DNA from: Methanobrevibacter sp.
Lineage (GTDB): Archaea > Methanobacteriota > Methanobacteria > Methanobacteriales > Methanobacteriaceae
Direction of reading: 5' to 3'
Assembly: GCF_017431965.1 (NCBI RefSeq)
Contig: NZ_JAFRKB010000068.1
Coordinates: 1 to 57,339 of the forward strand
Length of the DNA: 57,339 nt
Shown one piece after another: positions 1 through 11,433 of the stretch. A model generated the notes under the pieces. That model saw nothing but the letters and a program-made list of their open reading frames with translations, was not told the origin of the DNA and did no database searches. Positions within the stretch are counted from its first letter, which is position 1; each line of letters starts with the position of its first letter. The position numbers and the translations under genes are program-made.

Positions 1-1212
1 AAGCAGTGAATCAAAGAAGACAACATCAACTATATCATTCTTTTGATATCCTTCATCATTTTCGTCTATGATGATATAGCTGTTCGCCTCAACCATTGAC
101 CTAATTATGCCAGAACCCCTGTTCAGGACATGTCTTGTATAGTTTTCATCAGTATAAGAACGGATGAAATCTGTCCTGCCCAGTTGGGAAGGAATCTTTA
201 GCTGAGATTCCTTTCTGATAATATTAAAATCAAATGCTCTTCCTTGCATTTCAAATAGATATTTTCTTGCAAAAATATCAAACTGAGTCATTGCCGCAAC
301 AGGCTGGCCGGAAAATGTAAATACCATCTTATCATTTACAATGCCTGCTCCAATCGGTTTGCCCGGTCTTATAGCAACACCGTGGAATAATATCTCTCCG
401 ATGTCATCAACAACATCCAAAACAACATCCCCTTTACTGATAGCTGTTCCTCCTGTAGTCATGATGACATCATAATCATAAGAAGCCTTTAAAATAGCTT
501 CCCTTACTTCTTCAAATGTGTCTCCAGCATGGTCAATATCGCAAATCGCACCTGAATCCTCAACCATTGCCTTTATAGTAAACTGATTAGAATTAATGAT
601 TTTAGCTTTATCGATTTCTTCCTTTGTAGGTTCAACAAGTTCATTGCCTGTAATGATTACTTTAATTCTAGGCTTTTTGAAAACCTTTACCTTATCATAA
701 CCGGCAGAAGCAATTAAACCCATCTCCGGATATCTGATGAAAGTGTTCTTTGAAAGAATTTTCTCCCCCTTCTTGATGTCTTCCGCTTTTGGAGAAACAT
801 TTTCTCCAGGAGTAACCTGAGAATAGATTGTCAAATCATCCCCTTCAGTTGTGGTGTACTCTTTCATGATAACAGCATTGGCTCCATCGGGAATAGGTGC
901 TCCGGTAGCTATAACAATAGCTTCATTTTCACCAACAGTTTTATTAGAAAAATCTCCAGCACCAATAGCATCCACTATCTTAAAGCTTTTAGGAGCAGAT
1001 TGTGATGCTCCAAAGGTATTTTCACCAATAACTGCAAATCCATCCATAGCAGATTTATCAAAAGGTGGAGAATTGTGAAAAGCTTCAATATCTTCGGCCA
1101 ATACTCTCTTGTGACAATCATGTATTGAAATTTCTTCAATACCAGTGACTTTTTGATTATCATTAACTAATTTTAATGCATTAGTCAGAGATTCCAATTT
1201 TGATAAAAACAT
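1..1212 (-). CDS. moeA: Molybdopterin molybdenumtransferase MoeA (3' end outside the window)
   Basis: The frame is open from an ATG at 1212 to the window edge (404 codons, no stop), so nearly the whole protein is present and only its C-terminus is cut. A GGGGGAG ribosome binding site precedes the start. Family motifs include SPPFDKSAMDGFAV near residue 50, GEN.A..IATGAPIP..AN near 105-120, and ITGNEL followed by TTGGTAISKGD in the MoaB/Mog-like domain (about 190-260). The last part is the C-terminal beta domain. MoeA inserts molybdate or tungstate into adenylated molybdopterin; methanogens need this for formylmethanofuran and formate dehydrogenases. It lies 24 bases downstream of purL on the same strand and could be co-transcribed with it. 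Two MoeA paralogues are common in methanogens, so metal specificity is not decided. Confidence 0.93.
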   Translation of the reverse strand, partial: MFLSKLESLTNALKLVNDNQKVTGIEEISIHDCHKRVLAEDIEAFHNSPPFDKSAMDGFAVIGENTFGASQSAPKSFKIVDAIGAGDFSNKTVGENEAIVIATGAPIPDGANAVIMKEYTTTEGDDLTIYSQVTPGENVSPKAEDIKKGEKILSKNTFIRYPEMGLIASAGYDKVKVFKKPRIKVIITGNELVEPTKEEIDKAKIINSNQFTIKAMVEDSGAICDIDHAGDTFEEVREAILKASYDYDVIMTTGGTAISKGDVVLDVVDDIGEILFHGVAIRPGKPIGAGIVNDKMVFTFSGQPVAAMTQFDIFARKYLFEMQGRAFDFNIIRKESQLKIPSQLGRTDFIRSYTDENYTRHVLNRGSGIIRSMVEANSYIIIDENDEGYQKNDIVDVVFFDSLL

Positions 1213-1236
1213 GTTTCAACTCCCCCAAGTCAAAAT

Positions 1237-3375
1237 TTATGGCATATATTTTTCAAGAACACCATGATATGCATTATCCAAGTCTTCATAACTAAATTCA
1301 TGACCGTTTATATTTAATGAACTGCCTTTTACTTCCCCAATGACTTCAACATCGACGTCAATCTTTGCTAAAATATCATCCAAAGCGTCAGCTTTTACTG
1401 TTAAAATGTATCTTCCATGACTTTCTGAGTAAAGCAACTGGATTTTATCCAATTCATCATCAACTAAATTAACATCACAACCCAATCCGGATTTGATAAC
1501 CATTTCACAAAGTGCAATAGCTATACCTCCAGCAGACACATCATGAACTGCGGTAATATTCTTGTCTGCGTCTTCATCGATTAGCTTTAATACAGTCTGA
1601 CCGTTAGCTAACTCTTCATCAATTCTGATTCTTGGAGCTGTTCCTTTCTCAAGATTGTGAATAGTTCTGTGATATTCGGAACCTGTTAATTCATCATAGG
1701 TTTTTCCGATTAAAAGAATCTTATCCCCTTCGTTTTTGAAATCCATAGTTCTGATGTTTTCAATTTTTTCAACACCAATAACACCAACAGCAGGAGTTGG
1801 ATTGATTTTAATTCCTTCAGTTTCATTATAAAAACTAACGTTTCCACTAATAACAGGTGCATTGAATTTTTCAGCAACCAAACTCATTCCTTCAATAGCC
1901 CTTTTAAATTGCCATAAAATTTTTGGAGTTTCCGGATTTCCAAAGTTAAGGCAATCGACAACCGCATAAGGAGTTGCACCCATTGAAATAACATTTCTAA
2001 TTGCTTCTGCAACACAGCCTGCAGCTCCATCAAATGGAGACAATTTAGTGTGAATTGTATTAGAATCAGTGGTAAGCGCAATTGCAGTTTCATCATCAAT
2101 TCTCAATACTGCAGCATCATCTCCAGGTTTAACAACAGTTCTTACCTGAACTTCATGGTCATATTGTTTATAGACCCATTCTTTTGAAGCTATATTCGGA
2201 GAAGATAATAATTTAGGTAAAGATTTATAAACACCAGGTTCTTTTAATTCAATTTTTTCTGTATCTTCTGGAATTTCCTCTAAAGGTCTGTCAATTGAAG
2301 GCGGATCTGCCAATAAGATTGTTGGCAAGTTAGCAATCTCTTCACCTTCATCAGAAATAATCATGTTATTGCCTTCAATAACCTCACCGATTACTGATGA
2401 GACTATTTCATGCTTATCACAAATCTCTTGAGCGAGTTCGACATCGTTAGGGTTTATTACAAACACCATTCTTTCCTGTGATTCTGAAAGCATGATTTCA
2501 TATGGAGTCATGCCAGTTTCCCTTAAAGGAATTGCACGTAAATCAACAAGTGCTCCGTTTTTAGAGGAATCTACAAGCTCAGAAATACAGCAGGTAAGGC
2601 CTCCACCACCTAAATCTTTTACTCCGCTAACATCAATCTTTTCAAGAATTTCCAATGATGCTTCCAAAACTCTTTTTTTGGTAAACGGATCGGCTACCTG
2701 AACTGCTGGCCTATCTTCTGTTTCGGAATCTGATGTCAACTCTTCTGATGCGAATGTTACACCATGAATTCCATCACGACCAGTGGTTCCGCCCATTAAA
2801 AGAAATACATCACCATGATTAGGTGCCTGTGCACGAACTATCTTATCTTTTTCAACAAGCCCTACACACATTACATTTACTAAAGGATTTGTTCTGAATG
2901 ATTCATCAAACTCAATTTCACCAGCAACAGTCGGCACACCAACACGATTTCCATAATCGGAAATTCCTTTTACTACATGTTCAAATAAATATCTGGATTT
3001 TTCATCTTCTAAAGGTCCGAATCTAAGTGAATCCAAAAGTGCAATAGGCATAGCACCCATAGAAATAATATCCCTTAAAATTCCACCAATACCAGTCCCA
3101 GCACCACCATATGGTTCAATAGCTGATGGGTGATTGTGTGATTCCATTCCTACAGCTAATGCATATTTATCAGTTACGGATACTAGTCCCGCATCATCTC
3201 CGGGACCTAAAATAATATTTTCTCCTTCAGTTGGAAAAGCTCTTAAGAAAGGCCTGCTACTTTTATAGGAACAATGTTCTGAAAACATTACATCCAGCAT
3301 TCCCTCTTCCAATTCATTCATTTGCCTACCGAGGATTCCTTCAATATATTCAACTTCTGAATCAGCTAAAGTCAT
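1237..3375 (-). CDS. purL: Phosphoribosylformylglycinamidine synthase subunit PurL
   Basis: The protein of 712 aa matches the small archaeal/Bacillus-type PurL, which needs separate PurS and PurQ subunits not found here. It catalyses ATP-dependent amidation of FGAR to FGAM in purine synthesis. Visible motifs are [11 protein letters not shown] near residue 30, GPGDDAG near 57, [19 protein letters not shown] near 76, a second ATP-binding half starting at PGDDAAVLR, and [10 protein letters not shown] near 600. The ATG at 3375 follows an AAGGTGT ribosome binding site. The gene sits 9 bases after ileS, suggesting an ileS-purL-moeA transcript. The internal duplication (two AIRS-like halves) is normal for the family. 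Confidence 0.97.
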   Translation of the reverse strand: MTLADSEVEYIEGILGRQMNELEEGMLDVMFSEHCSYKSSRPFLRAFPTEGENIILGPGDDAGLVSVTDKYALAVGMESHNHPSAIEPYGGAGTGIGGILRDIISMGAMPIALLDSLRFGPLEDEKSRYLFEHVVKGISDYGNRVGVPTVAGEIEFDESFRTNPLVNVMCVGLVEKDKIVRAQAPNHGDVFLLMGGTTGRDGIHGVTFASEELTSDSETEDRPAVQVADPFTKKRVLEASLEILEKIDVSGVKDLGGGGLTCCISELVDSSKNGALVDLRAIPLRETGMTPYEIMLSESQERMVFVINPNDVELAQEICDKHEIVSSVIGEVIEGNNMIISDEGEEIANLPTILLADPPSIDRPLEEIPEDTEKIELKEPGVYKSLPKLLSSPNIASKEWVYKQYDHEVQVRTVVKPGDDAAVLRIDDETAIALTTDSNTIHTKLSPFDGAAGCVAEAIRNVISMGATPYAVVDCLNFGNPETPKILWQFKRAIEGMSLVAEKFNAPVISGNVSFYNETEGIKINPTPAVGVIGVEKIENIRTMDFKNEGDKILLIGKTYDELTGSEYHRTIHNLEKGTAPRIRIDEELANGQTVLKLIDEDADKNITAVHDVSAGGIAIALCEMVIKSGLGCDVNLVDDELDKIQLLYSESHGRYILTVKADALDDILAKIDVDVEVIGEVKGSSLNINGHEFSYEDLDNAYHGVLEKYMP

Positions 3376-3384
3376 GTTAACACC

Positions 3385-6300
3385 TTAATTTTTAATTGAA
3401 ATAATAACTTTTTCTCCTTCAATATCCCATTCTTTAGTATAATCTTTAGAATCTTTACTGCATTCCTCTGTGTCAGTTATAATTAGGCTACTTGCTCTAA
3501 CTTCATGAGATATGAATTCTGATTGAGGAACTATTAAATCTTTAAATTCAGCAGATGTTTCCACATCAACATTAATATTTGCTTCAACATCCAAATCTAG
3601 GTCTTTTCTCATGTCTTGAATTCTTCTTATTAATTCACGAGCCATAGCTTCCTGTCTAATTTCTAAAGTAATATTAGTATTTACAAACACATTTCCTCCA
3701 TCAAACTCTGATGAAACAAAGTCATCCGGAAGTTCTGAATCGAATAATACTTCTTCAGAAGACAATTCGATTCCTTCAATAACAACACTACCATTAGCTT
3801 CAAGTTCTGCTTTAATTTGGTTGCCGTCACTTTCTTTTAGGCCTTTTACAACTTTACCCATATCTCCTTTAAGTTTTGGACCTAAAATTTTGAGATTTGG
3901 CTTTGCATTGAATGACAACTTATCAAATTCGCTGGCGCTTAAAACCTCTTTAGTATTAGATTGATCCTTAATGATATCTTCCAATTCTTCAATAGCTTTC
4001 AAGACTTCTTCATCCTGAGATACAACAGTAATATCTGAAACCGGCCATCTGAGTTTATATTGTGCAATATCACGTGCTCTAATAGATGCATCAATTACAT
4101 CACGGACAACATCCATTTTTGCTTCCAATCCTTTATCTATTGCATCTTCATCATAACCCCAATCAATCATATGAATGCTTTCAGGAGCATCTGGATTTAC
4201 TCCTTTAACAAGATTTTCATAGATTTCTTCACACACATGAGGTGCAATTGGACATAAAACTGAAATTAATTTGATGATTGCTGTGTATAAACTGTAATAT
4301 GCTCCCAATTTATCAGGATCATCACTTTCAACCCAAGTTCTTCCACGAATAAGCCTTACATACCAACGGCTTAAATCCTCAAGGATGAAATTATTGATTT
4401 TTCTAGTTGCATTGTGGAAATATAACTTATCCAATTCTTCTGCAACTTCTTTAACTAAAGTATTTGCTTTGGATATAATCCATTTATCCTCAGCTCTTAA
4501 AATCATGTCATCTTCACTTAATCCTATAGGATTGAAGTTATCCAGTGACATGTAAGTGGTTGAAAATACATATATATTCCATAAAATGTTAAACATCTTG
4601 TTGATGTTTAAAAGCTCTTCCCATACAAATTTTAAATCATCCCATGGTTTTGAAGCCCATAACAGATAGAACCTTAAAACATCCGCTCCGTATTTTTCAA
4701 TGACCTCTTCTGGAGATACAACGTTTCCTAATGATTTTGACATCTTATTTCCATTTTCATCCAATACAAAACCATGCATTAAAACTTTTTGATAAGGACT
4801 TTTGCCCATAGAAATTACTCCAGTACCTAATTGTGAGTAGAACCATCCTCTGGTTTGATCGTGACCTTCTGTAATAAAGTCATATGGGAACCAATCCTGG
4901 AATTTATCTTTTTCTTCCGGATAGTAAAGGGAAGCCCATCCGGCAACACCGGAATCAATCCACACATCCAATACATCTGGAATTCTTTTAATGGTTTGAC
5001 CGCATTTGTCACATTTTACTTCAACTTCATCTACATATGGTCTGTGAATAAGTTCTGAATCTGAAACGGTTATTTCATTTAAGGATTCTGCTTTTAACTC
5101 ATCAAGAGAACCAATTACTTTCAATTCGCCACAATCCGGACATTCCCAAATAGGAATTGGAATACCCCAGAATCTTTGCCTTGAAATTGTCCAATCACGA
5201 GCGTTATCTACCCAATCATAGAATCTGCCTTCACCGGCCCATTTAGGTATCCATTCAACGCGACCAATTTCATCCAGCATTTTCTGTTTAATGTCTGTAA
5301 CTTTCAAGAACCATTGTTTAGTAGCCCTATAGATAATAGGAGTTTTACATCTCCAGCAAACCCCGTATCTGTGCTCAATAGTTTCTGACCTATACATTAA
5401 ACCTTTGTTTTCTAAATCTTCAATAATTTGGGAGTTTTCATCTTTTGTAAATTTATCAGCGTATTTTCCTGCATCCTGTGTGAAGCATCCATCTTCACCT
5501 ACCGGACAGAATATTGGAATTCCATTAGCTTGACCTACTTCAAAATCGTCTGGCCCATGTCCCGGTGCTGTGTGTACCAAGCCTGTACCTTCACCAAGTT
5601 CAACGTGATCTCCTGATAAAACCTTGTGGACACTATCTATTTCATCGAACTCGGCATGTTTAGGAACTTCATCTGAAAGTATGTAATCATAGCTCATTCC
5701 AATTAATTCTTCACCTTTAACAGTTTTGATAACTTCATACATCACTTCTTTTTCTTCTATGATTTGGTCTTCTTCGTCATCATTTTCTGCAGGTATTTTA
5801 GTTCTGTGAATCTTAATCTGTTTGCCTAAAACATCTTCCATCAGGTTTTCAGATAGAATATAAGTTTCACCATCTTTTGAAACATAAACATAATCAAAAT
5901 CGGGATTTGCACAAATGGCCATGTTTGCCGGCAGAGTCCATGGGGTAGTTGTCCAAACTAGGAAATAGGTATTTTCTTCCCCTTTAACCGGGAATTTGAT
6001 ATAAATAGAAGGGTCGACTTTTTCTTCATATTCAATTTCGGCGGCCGCAAGTGCAGTTCCACAATGAGGACACCAGCTAATAACCCTTTGATCGTTGACA
6101 AGCAAGTTCTGTTCATTAGCTCTTTTAAGAGTCCACCATGAAGATTCCATATATTTAGGGTCAAGTGTCATGTAAGGGTCATCCCAATCCATCCAAACAC
6201 CCAATTGGTCGAATTGATCTTCCATAGCTACTTTATTTTCCATTGCAAATTCTCTGCATTTATCAACAAAAGCGGCCATTCCGATAGTCTCTTCAATTTC

Positions 6301-6621
6301 CTGTTTTGATTGAATGCCCATCAGATGCTCTACTTTGTTTTCAATTGGAAGCCCGTGCATGTCCCAGCCAGCTTGACGTCTTAAACTAAATCCATTCATT
6401 GATTTATAACGTAAATAAGAATCTTTAATAATTTTATTCCAAGCTGTTCCTAAGTGAATTTTACCGCTGCAATATGGAGGTCCATCTAAAAATGAATACC
6501 TAGGACCATTTTCTCTAAGTTCATTTACCTTTTTGAAAGTATCTTCATCCTTCCAGAACTTTTGTACTTTCCTTTCTATTTTATCGTGATCGTATGATTT
6601 ATCTGCCTCTTTTATTGGCAT
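3385..6621 (-). CDS. ileS: Isoleucyl-tRNA synthetase
   Basis: This 1078-aa class I synthetase charges tRNA-Ile. The signature region reads [18 protein letters not shown] (HLGT in place of HIGH) near residue 48, and the KMSKS loop appears as NKMSKSLGN near 620. The editing CP1 domain contains [13 protein letters not shown] near 225, and CPHCG/CWRCK/CPDCG/CDKCG pairs look like zinc sites. The length and the long C-terminal region match archaeal IleRS. The ATG at 6621 has a GAGGAG ribosome binding site. A TATA-like CTTTATTTAATAG lies about 60 bases upstream, so this is probably the first gene of an ileS-purL-moeA operon. Confidence 0.97.
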   Translation of the reverse strand: MPIKEADKSYDHDKIERKVQKFWKDEDTFKKVNELRENGPRYSFLDGPPYCSGKIHLGTAWNKIIKDSYLRYKSMNGFSLRRQAGWDMHGLPIENKVEHLMGIQSKQEIEETIGMAAFVDKCREFAMENKVAMEDQFDQLGVWMDWDDPYMTLDPKYMESSWWTLKRANEQNLLVNDQRVISWCPHCGTALAAAEIEYEEKVDPSIYIKFPVKGEENTYFLVWTTTPWTLPANMAICANPDFDYVYVSKDGETYILSENLMEDVLGKQIKIHRTKIPAENDDEEDQIIEEKEVMYEVIKTVKGEELIGMSYDYILSDEVPKHAEFDEIDSVHKVLSGDHVELGEGTGLVHTAPGHGPDDFEVGQANGIPIFCPVGEDGCFTQDAGKYADKFTKDENSQIIEDLENKGLMYRSETIEHRYGVCWRCKTPIIYRATKQWFLKVTDIKQKMLDEIGRVEWIPKWAGEGRFYDWVDNARDWTISRQRFWGIPIPIWECPDCGELKVIGSLDELKAESLNEITVSDSELIHRPYVDEVEVKCDKCGQTIKRIPDVLDVWIDSGVAGWASLYYPEEKDKFQDWFPYDFITEGHDQTRGWFYSQLGTGVISMGKSPYQKVLMHGFVLDENGNKMSKSLGNVVSPEEVIEKYGADVLRFYLLWASKPWDDLKFVWEELLNINKMFNILWNIYVFSTTYMSLDNFNPIGLSEDDMILRAEDKWIISKANTLVKEVAEELDKLYFHNATRKINNFILEDLSRWYVRLIRGRTWVESDDPDKLGAYYSLYTAIIKLISVLCPIAPHVCEEIYENLVKGVNPDAPESIHMIDWGYDEDAIDKGLEAKMDVVRDVIDASIRARDIAQYKLRWPVSDITVVSQDEEVLKAIEELEDIIKDQSNTKEVLSASEFDKLSFNAKPNLKILGPKLKGDMGKVVKGLKESDGNQIKAELEANGSVVIEGIELSSEEVLFDSELPDDFVSSEFDGGNVFVNTNITLEIRQEAMARELIRRIQDMRKDLDLDVEANINVDVETSAEFKDLIVPQSEFISHEVRASSLIITDTEECSKDSKDYTKEWDIEGEKVIISIKN

Positions 6622-6809
6622 TGTAACTCCTCAAAAATATTAATCTATAATATGTATTCTTTTGTTTAAGCTATTAAATAAAGGTTATTAAAATTCTTGA
6701 ATATTTTAAAAAATGAAAAGATTTTTAAAAAAATAATATTGATTAAAATCTTTAAAAAAGAAGATATTCAAAACAAAAAAAAAGAGAGTTAAAAATATAT
6801 ATTTACAAT

Positions 6810-6846
6810 TCAAAAAAAAATTAAAACATTTCCTCAAAAGAGGAAA
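6810..6846 (-). terminator. Hairpin plus T-run terminator of metK
   Basis: TTTCCTC and GAGGAAA form a perfect 7-bp stem with an AAAA loop at 6829-6846. It begins 8 bases past the metK stop and is followed, reading the minus strand, by a nine-T run (plus-strand A-run at about 6812-6820). The layout resembles an intrinsic terminator, although archaea mostly need only the T-run. The rest of 6622-6828 is extremely AT-rich and shows no gene. Confidence 0.7.
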
Positions 6847-6853
6847 GTTTCAT

Positions 6854-8017
6854 TTAAATGTATTTTTTCAAATCTTCAGCTTTATCAGTTTTTTCCCATG
6901 GAAGACCTTCAATACCGAAGTGACCGTATTTAGCAGTTTGCTTATAGGAAGTGTCTCTTAGGCCTAATGTTTCAATAATTCCATCAGGAGTTAATTTGAA
7001 ATTTTCACGTACGATTTCATCAAAATCAAGGTCGGCTACAGCAGTTCCGAAAGTGTCTACCATTACTGAAGTCGGTTCTGCAACTCCAATTGCATAGGAT
7101 AGCTGAATTTCACATTTTTCAGCAAGGCCACTTGCTACAATGTTTTTTGCAATGTATCTTGCCATGTAACATGCGCTTCTGTCCACTTTAGTGCAGTCTT
7201 TACCTGAAAATGCTCCTCCACCATGGCGAGCATATCCTCCATAAGTATCTACAATGATTTTACGACCTGTTAAACCAGCATCCCCATGAGGACCTCCAAT
7301 TTCGAATTTGCCGGTTGGATTAATGTGTTCTTTAGTATTTTCAGTCATCAATTCATCAGGAATAACTGCCTTAAAGAGTTTTTCACGAATGTCAGCTTTT
7401 AATTGCTCTTGATTATCAGACACTGTTTCATCATGCTGGGTTGACAATACTACTGCATCAAGTGAAACAACATTTCCATCTTTATCATAATTTACTGACA
7501 CCTGCGCTTTACCGTCAGGTCTTAAATATGGAATTTCACCGCTTTCCCTAAGTTCAGTTAATTTATTAGTTAATTTACGAGCAAGGTCAATTGGATAAGG
7601 CATTAATGAGTCGGTTTCATTAGTTGCATAACCAAACATCATACCCTGATCTCCTGCTCCACTTTCTTCATCCCCACGGTCCACTCCCTGATTAATATCA
7701 GCAGACTGTTCATGAAGCCTGTTTTGAACAATACAAGTATGACCATCAAATTCTAAATCAGGTTTATCATAACCTATTTCAATGATTGTATCCCTAATGA
7801 TTTTTTCAATTTCTTCTTCTGAAATATGGGCTGATGAAGTTATTTCACCAAATACCATGCAAAAATCAGTTGTTACACAAGTTTCACATGCAACATGAGA
7901 ATTTTTATCCTGTGCCATGTACGCATCTAAAATAGCATCAGAAATAATATCTGCAACTTTATCAGGATGTCCCTGAGTTACTGATTCTGATGTAAATGTC
8001 CTAAATATTTCGCTCAT
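6854..8017 (-). CDS. metK: S-adenosylmethionine synthetase, bacterial type (MetK)
   Basis: The enzyme makes S-adenosylmethionine from methionine and ATP. Its 387 aa carry the classic bacterial/eukaryotic MetK motifs: [16 protein letters not shown] at residue 8, [12 protein letters not shown] near 121, [20 protein letters not shown] near 243, and [16 protein letters not shown] near 265. These are not the motifs of the archaeal MAT family (about 400 aa, unrelated signatures) that most archaea use. The gene stands alone with its own terminator. The ATG at 8017 follows TTGGTGAT, and a TATA box (TTTATATA, about 8105-8112) suggests a leader of about 65 bases. The bacterial affiliation points to ancient horizontal transfer, possibly shared across the lineage. 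Confidence 0.96.
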   Translation of the reverse strand: MSEIFRTFTSESVTQGHPDKVADIISDAILDAYMAQDKNSHVACETCVTTDFCMVFGEITSSAHISEEEIEKIIRDTIIEIGYDKPDLEFDGHTCIVQNRLHEQSADINQGVDRGDEESGAGDQGMMFGYATNETDSLMPYPIDLARKLTNKLTELRESGEIPYLRPDGKAQVSVNYDKDGNVVSLDAVVLSTQHDETVSDNQEQLKADIREKLFKAVIPDELMTENTKEHINPTGKFEIGGPHGDAGLTGRKIIVDTYGGYARHGGGAFSGKDCTKVDRSACYMARYIAKNIVASGLAEKCEIQLSYAIGVAEPTSVMVDTFGTAVADLDFDEIVRENFKLTPDGIIETLGLRDTSYKQTAKYGHFGIEGLPWEKTDKAEDLKKYI

Positions 8018-8236
8018 TTTATCACCAATATTTGATTTTAATTCTCATTTAAGAATTGTATCAACATTATCAAATAGTCATTATAAGTTTTATCTTAAAT
8101 GTTATATATAAATTATTAAAAATTATGATTAAAACAAGCCCAAAAAAACTTTTGTGAATAATTAATTACTGAAAAAGAAAAATAATATTATAGTTTTGAA
8201 AATATATTATAACATATATCAGAATTTCAAAATAAA

Positions 8237-8359
8237 ATGAGTGGTAAAATGAGTTTCTACAGAAAATATAACACAATCATAAGAAGTATCGACAACATTG
8301 CGAAGCTATATAAAATATATAAAAAAGATAAATCAAAGAAAAAAGATGATAAAAAATGA
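8237..8359 (+). CDS. Short basic peptide translationally coupled to the DsbA-like gene
   Basis: A 40-codon frame runs from ATG 8237 to TGA 8357-8359. A second in-frame ATG at 8249 with GGT just upstream may be the true start, giving 36 aa. The peptide is strongly basic in its second half (KLYKIYKKDKSKKKDDKK) and has no membrane segment. Its stop overlaps the ATG of the next gene as ATGA, the usual sign of coupled translation, and that is the main reason to accept it. I recognise no family. It could be a small regulatory or RNA-binding peptide, or simply a leader that sets the expression of the downstream gene. Confidence 0.55.
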   Translation: MSGKMSFYRKYNTIIRSIDNIAKLYKIYKKDKSKKKDDKK

Positions 8360-9021
8360 ATATTATTTATTTAATTGATTTTAACTGCCCATATTCATAT
8401 ATTGGACTTAAAAGACTTCAAAAAGTAATTGAAAGTTTAAAGTTAGATGTTGAATGGGAAATGAAGCCTTTTGAACTTGAAACAGAAGCTGGAAAAAGGC
8501 CTACAATAAGCACTACTGAAAAATATTCTGAAAAATTCGAACTGTCACCGGAAGATGCTTCAGCTAAAATCGCTGAAATAGAAGAAATTGCACATGAAGA
8601 TGGTTTGGAAATCAATTTTAAAGATATGCTCCTTACAAGCTCTAAAGATGCGCTGAGATTGACAAAATATAGCCAAAATATGCACCCTGAAATTACCTTA
8701 AAGCTTGTTGAAGAGATATTTTATTCCAACATGGTTAAAAACGAAAACATCGCAGATATAAATGTTTTAACTGAAATAGCTATCTCATGTGGACTGGAAG
8801 AAGATGATGCCAAAAAAATTCTTGAAAACAATTATTACAACATTGAATGCTATCTTGATAAGGAAGAAGCTCTTTTGCATGGAATTACCGCAACCCCCTG
8901 TTTTATTTTAAATCATAAAGGACAGCGCCTTATTATTCCCGGAACATTTACAAGTGAAGAGTTTGAAACTGCCCTGAAAGATATGATTAGTGGAGAAATG
9001 GAAAACAAAACTTTCGTATAA
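8356..9021 (+). CDS. DsbA/FrnE-like thioredoxin-fold oxidoreductase
   Basis: This 221-aa protein has the FrnE/2-hydroxychromene-2-carboxylate isomerase layout: an N-terminal beta strand and active-site turn (DFNCPYSYIG, residues 8-17), an all-helical insert (about 60-160), and a thioredoxin half with the cis-proline region ITATPCFIL near 185. The active site reads C-P-Y-S, so the second cysteine of a CxxC pair is missing, although family members with a single Cys or Ser are known. It has no signal peptide, so it is cytosolic. The ATG overlaps the stop of the short basic peptide. The substrate cannot be told from sequence; thiol-disulfide exchange or glutathione-like conjugate chemistry are the family's usual roles. 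Confidence 0.85.
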   Translation: MNIIYLIDFNCPYSYIGLKRLQKVIESLKLDVEWEMKPFELETEAGKRPTISTTEKYSEKFELSPEDASAKIAEIEEIAHEDGLEINFKDMLLTSSKDALRLTKYSQNMHPEITLKLVEEIFYSNMVKNENIADINVLTEIAISCGLEEDDAKKILENNYYNIECYLDKEEALLHGITATPCFILNHKGQRLIIPGTFTSEEFETALKDMISGEMENKTFV

Positions 9022-9081
9022 GTAAATTTTGATTTAAAATCGTTTAAAAGCTTAAATATTTTAAAATAAAATAATTAGTTT

Positions 9082-9408
9082 ATGATTTTAAATAAAACAA
9101 ATGATGAACTAATCAATATAAAAATTACATGTGCAAATACTTTTTTTAAGCGTTTTAAAGGATTGATGGGAAAAAGAGATATTGACTATGCAGTATTGTT
9201 TTATAACTTGAAAGGTTCAAGTGTGCACACCCACTTTATGAAATTTGATATAGATGTTTATTTTCTAGATAAAAATCGAGTAATTTTTGAAAAAACTTGT
9301 TTAAAACCCTGGAAATATTATAAACCTAAAAAACAAGCTTATTATATCTTGGAAACAAAAAAAGATAAATTAAAATTAAAAATAGGAGATTGCTTAGATT
9401 TTATCTAA
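9082..9408 (+). CDS. DUF192 family protein
   Basis: The 108-aa protein matches DUF192 along its whole length: [10 protein letters not shown] near residue 24, then the H-x-x-F-M-x-F-D-I-D core ([14 protein letters not shown]) and a C-terminal LKPWK...A.YILE block. DUF192 proteins are small beta-barrel-like domains of unknown function; many are exported, but this one lacks a signal peptide. A TATA-like CTTAAATATT at 9051-9060 lies about 26 bases before the ATG and there is no ribosome binding site, so the transcript is probably leaderless. The 3' end overlaps the convergent flavoprotein gene by 15 bases. Confidence 0.88.
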   Translation: MILNKTNDELINIKITCANTFFKRFKGLMGKRDIDYAVLFYNLKGSSVHTHFMKFDIDVYFLDKNRVIFEKTCLKPWKYYKPKKQAYYILETKKDKLKLKIGDCLDFI

Positions 9409-10086
9409 GATCTCTTTTGGATCTTCAAAGATTTGAATATCATCAATACTAGCTAATTTACGGGTATTTTCAATATCAATATCTCTCATATAGATTGTAA
9501 TGATTTTCCCTTCAGATATTGCATCATTTGGACATGTATTTCTACACAGCCCACAGCCAATACATTTTGTCAAGTCTATCTCCTCATGCGGGATAATAGC
9601 TCCTTGCTCACAAGCTAACGATGCAACACAATCGTCACAATTTTTACATTTGGACAATTCCATTTTTGAAGGTAGAACTGTATCAACTGGTCCCGGATGA
9701 ATATCAACAGGAACCATGTATACAGGAACAGCGCCTTTCCCTGCTTGCGCAACAACATTCGTAACTAAAGTATCTGCAATTCCATAGACTATCTTTGAAA
9801 CTGTATTTGCTGTTGTAGGCGAGACTATTAACAAGTCATATTTACCTAATGAAAAACGGCCGGTAATTGGATATGAAAATTTTTGATTGGAATCTGTAGC
9901 CAATTCACGATATTTACCACCAGTTAACTTGACAACCCTTTCATAAAGTCCATACATTTTAAGAACTTCTTCGGCAGCCCCTGATAGAAATATAGTGACT
10001 TCATGTTCGCTAGCTAATTTTTCAGCAACCTGCACAGATTCCCTGAGTAAATGACCAGCTCCAGTAAATGCAAATCCGATTCTCAT
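9394..10086 (-). CDS. Archaeoflavoprotein with ferredoxin domain, DmrX-like
   Basis: The N-terminal part (1-145) is a flavoprotein/HFCD-like FMN-binding domain ([14 protein letters not shown], then [17 protein letters not shown] and NVVAQAGKG). The C-terminal part has two 4Fe-4S motifs, [13 protein letters not shown] and [14 protein letters not shown]. This architecture is that of the MJ0208-type archaeoflavoproteins and of dihydromethanopterin reductase (acceptor) DmrX, which reduces dihydromethanopterin to the active C1 carrier. It lies 6 bases after glyA, whose product in methanogens uses tetrahydromethanopterin, and that supports the pterin idea. FMN and Fe-S binding are well supported; the exact substrate is inferred. 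Confidence 0.82.
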   Translation of the reverse strand: MRIGFAFTGAGHLLRESVQVAEKLASEHEVTIFLSGAAEEVLKMYGLYERVVKLTGGKYRELATDSNQKFSYPITGRFSLGKYDLLIVSPTTANTVSKIVYGIADTLVTNVVAQAGKGAVPVYMVPVDIHPGPVDTVLPSKMELSKCKNCDDCVASLACEQGAIIPHEEIDLTKCIGCGLCRNTCPNDAISEGKIITIYMRDIDIENTRKLASIDDIQIFEDPKEILDKI

Positions 10087-10092
10087 TTTAAT

Positions 10093-11361
10093 CTATAATT
10101 TATGATATTGGTAAGCTTCTCTGTCTGAGAATGCATAATCTAATTTTGTGTATTGATTCATGAATTCAGCAACTTCATCAGCAATGTCTTCCTTATCGAC
10201 TGCTACACGCTTAATGAATTCAGCAACTTCATCCATTTCTTTTTCTTTTAAACCTCTTCTGGTAATTTCTTGAGTACCAATTCTAATACCTGATGGATCA
10301 TCTGAATTATCTCTGTTGTCTCCAGGTAAGAGATTTTTATTTAATATTACATTATTGTCAGCTAAATCTTTTGCAATGTCTGATGCAGACCTAATGTTTG
10401 TTAAGTTTACTGCAATTTGGTGTGATTGTGTAAATCCTAAATCTTCACATAAAACATCAAAGCCTCTTTCATACATTGCCTGACCTAACGCTTGAGCATT
10501 TTTAATGATTTGTTTTGCGTAAGCTTCACCAAACTCCAACATTTCAGCAGTTGCAATACCTAAACCTAATAAGTGGTGTAAATGGTGATTACTTACAACA
10601 CCAGGGAATACTGCATTGTCAATAATTTCCTCGTTTTCCTTGTGTGAGAGGATAATTCCACCTTGTGGACCTGGGAAAGTTTTGTGGGTACTTCCCATCA
10701 TTAAATCCGCACCTTCTTTGAGAGGTTGTTGGAACTGGCCTCCTGCAATAAGACCTAATACGTGAGCTCCATCATACATTATTGTAGCTCCAACTTCATC
10801 AGCAGCTTCACGAGCTTCTTTGATAGGGTGAGGGAATAAGAATAAACTTCCACCGAATAAAACAATTTTTGGTTTTTCCTCCAAGATTTTTTTGTTCATT
10901 GCGTCGATGTCAATGTTCATAATGTCTTTATCTAATGGGTGGAAAACTGTTTTAAGACCGCGGATACCTGCTGCACTTACATCAGCGTGGGAAATGTGTC
11001 CTCCTGACGGAACTTCCAATGCCATTACTTTTTCACCAGGTTTTGCAAAACCGAAAAATGCTGCTAGATTAGCAGTAACTCCGGAAACCGGTTGTACATT
11101 AGCATAATCACAATCATAAACTTTACAAGAAAGTTTTTTTGTCATGTCTTCAACTTGATCAACATATTGGCATCCTTCATAAAATCTTTCAAATGCTTGT
11201 CCTTCCGCATATCTGTGAGCAAAATCTGTCGCAACGGCTTCAGTTACTTCCACACTTGTAACATTTTCAGATGCAATTAAATTGATACTGTTTCTCATAT
11301 ATTCAGTATGTTCTTTTGCAATTTCTTCAAACTTTAAAATTTCATCATGATAATTAGTCAT
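10093..11361 (-). CDS. glyA: Serine hydroxymethyltransferase
   Basis: This fold-type I PLP enzyme interconverts serine and glycine using a pterin C1 carrier, which in methanogens is tetrahydromethanopterin. The PLP lysine lies in [12 protein letters not shown] near residue 230. SENVTS near 30, the YAEGQ and YEGCQYVD region near 55-65, and [17 protein letters not shown] near 195-208 are all family signatures. At 422 aa it has the usual length. The ATG at 11361 follows a weak AGGTGTAGTAA site. It is the first gene of a two-gene unit with the flavoprotein. Confidence 0.97.
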   Translation of the reverse strand: MTNYHDEILKFEEIAKEHTEYMRNSINLIASENVTSVEVTEAVATDFAHRYAEGQAFERFYEGCQYVDQVEDMTKKLSCKVYDCDYANVQPVSGVTANLAAFFGFAKPGEKVMALEVPSGGHISHADVSAAGIRGLKTVFHPLDKDIMNIDIDAMNKKILEEKPKIVLFGGSLFLFPHPIKEAREAADEVGATIMYDGAHVLGLIAGGQFQQPLKEGADLMMGSTHKTFPGPQGGIILSHKENEEIIDNAVFPGVVSNHHLHHLLGLGIATAEMLEFGEAYAKQIIKNAQALGQAMYERGFDVLCEDLGFTQSHQIAVNLTNIRSASDIAKDLADNNVILNKNLLPGDNRDNSDDPSGIRIGTQEITRRGLKEKEMDEVAEFIKRVAVDKEDIADEVAEFMNQYTKLDYAFSDREAYQYHKL

Positions 11362-11433
11362 TTACTACACCTAATATCCAATTAAATATTATGTATTAAT
11401 TTTTGTTTATCTTATAATATAATAGTTATGAAA

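Noticed and set aside
6622..6853. Possible small RNA between metK and ileS
   Set aside because: Only the metK terminator hairpin and a simple AT-rich promoter region are seen.
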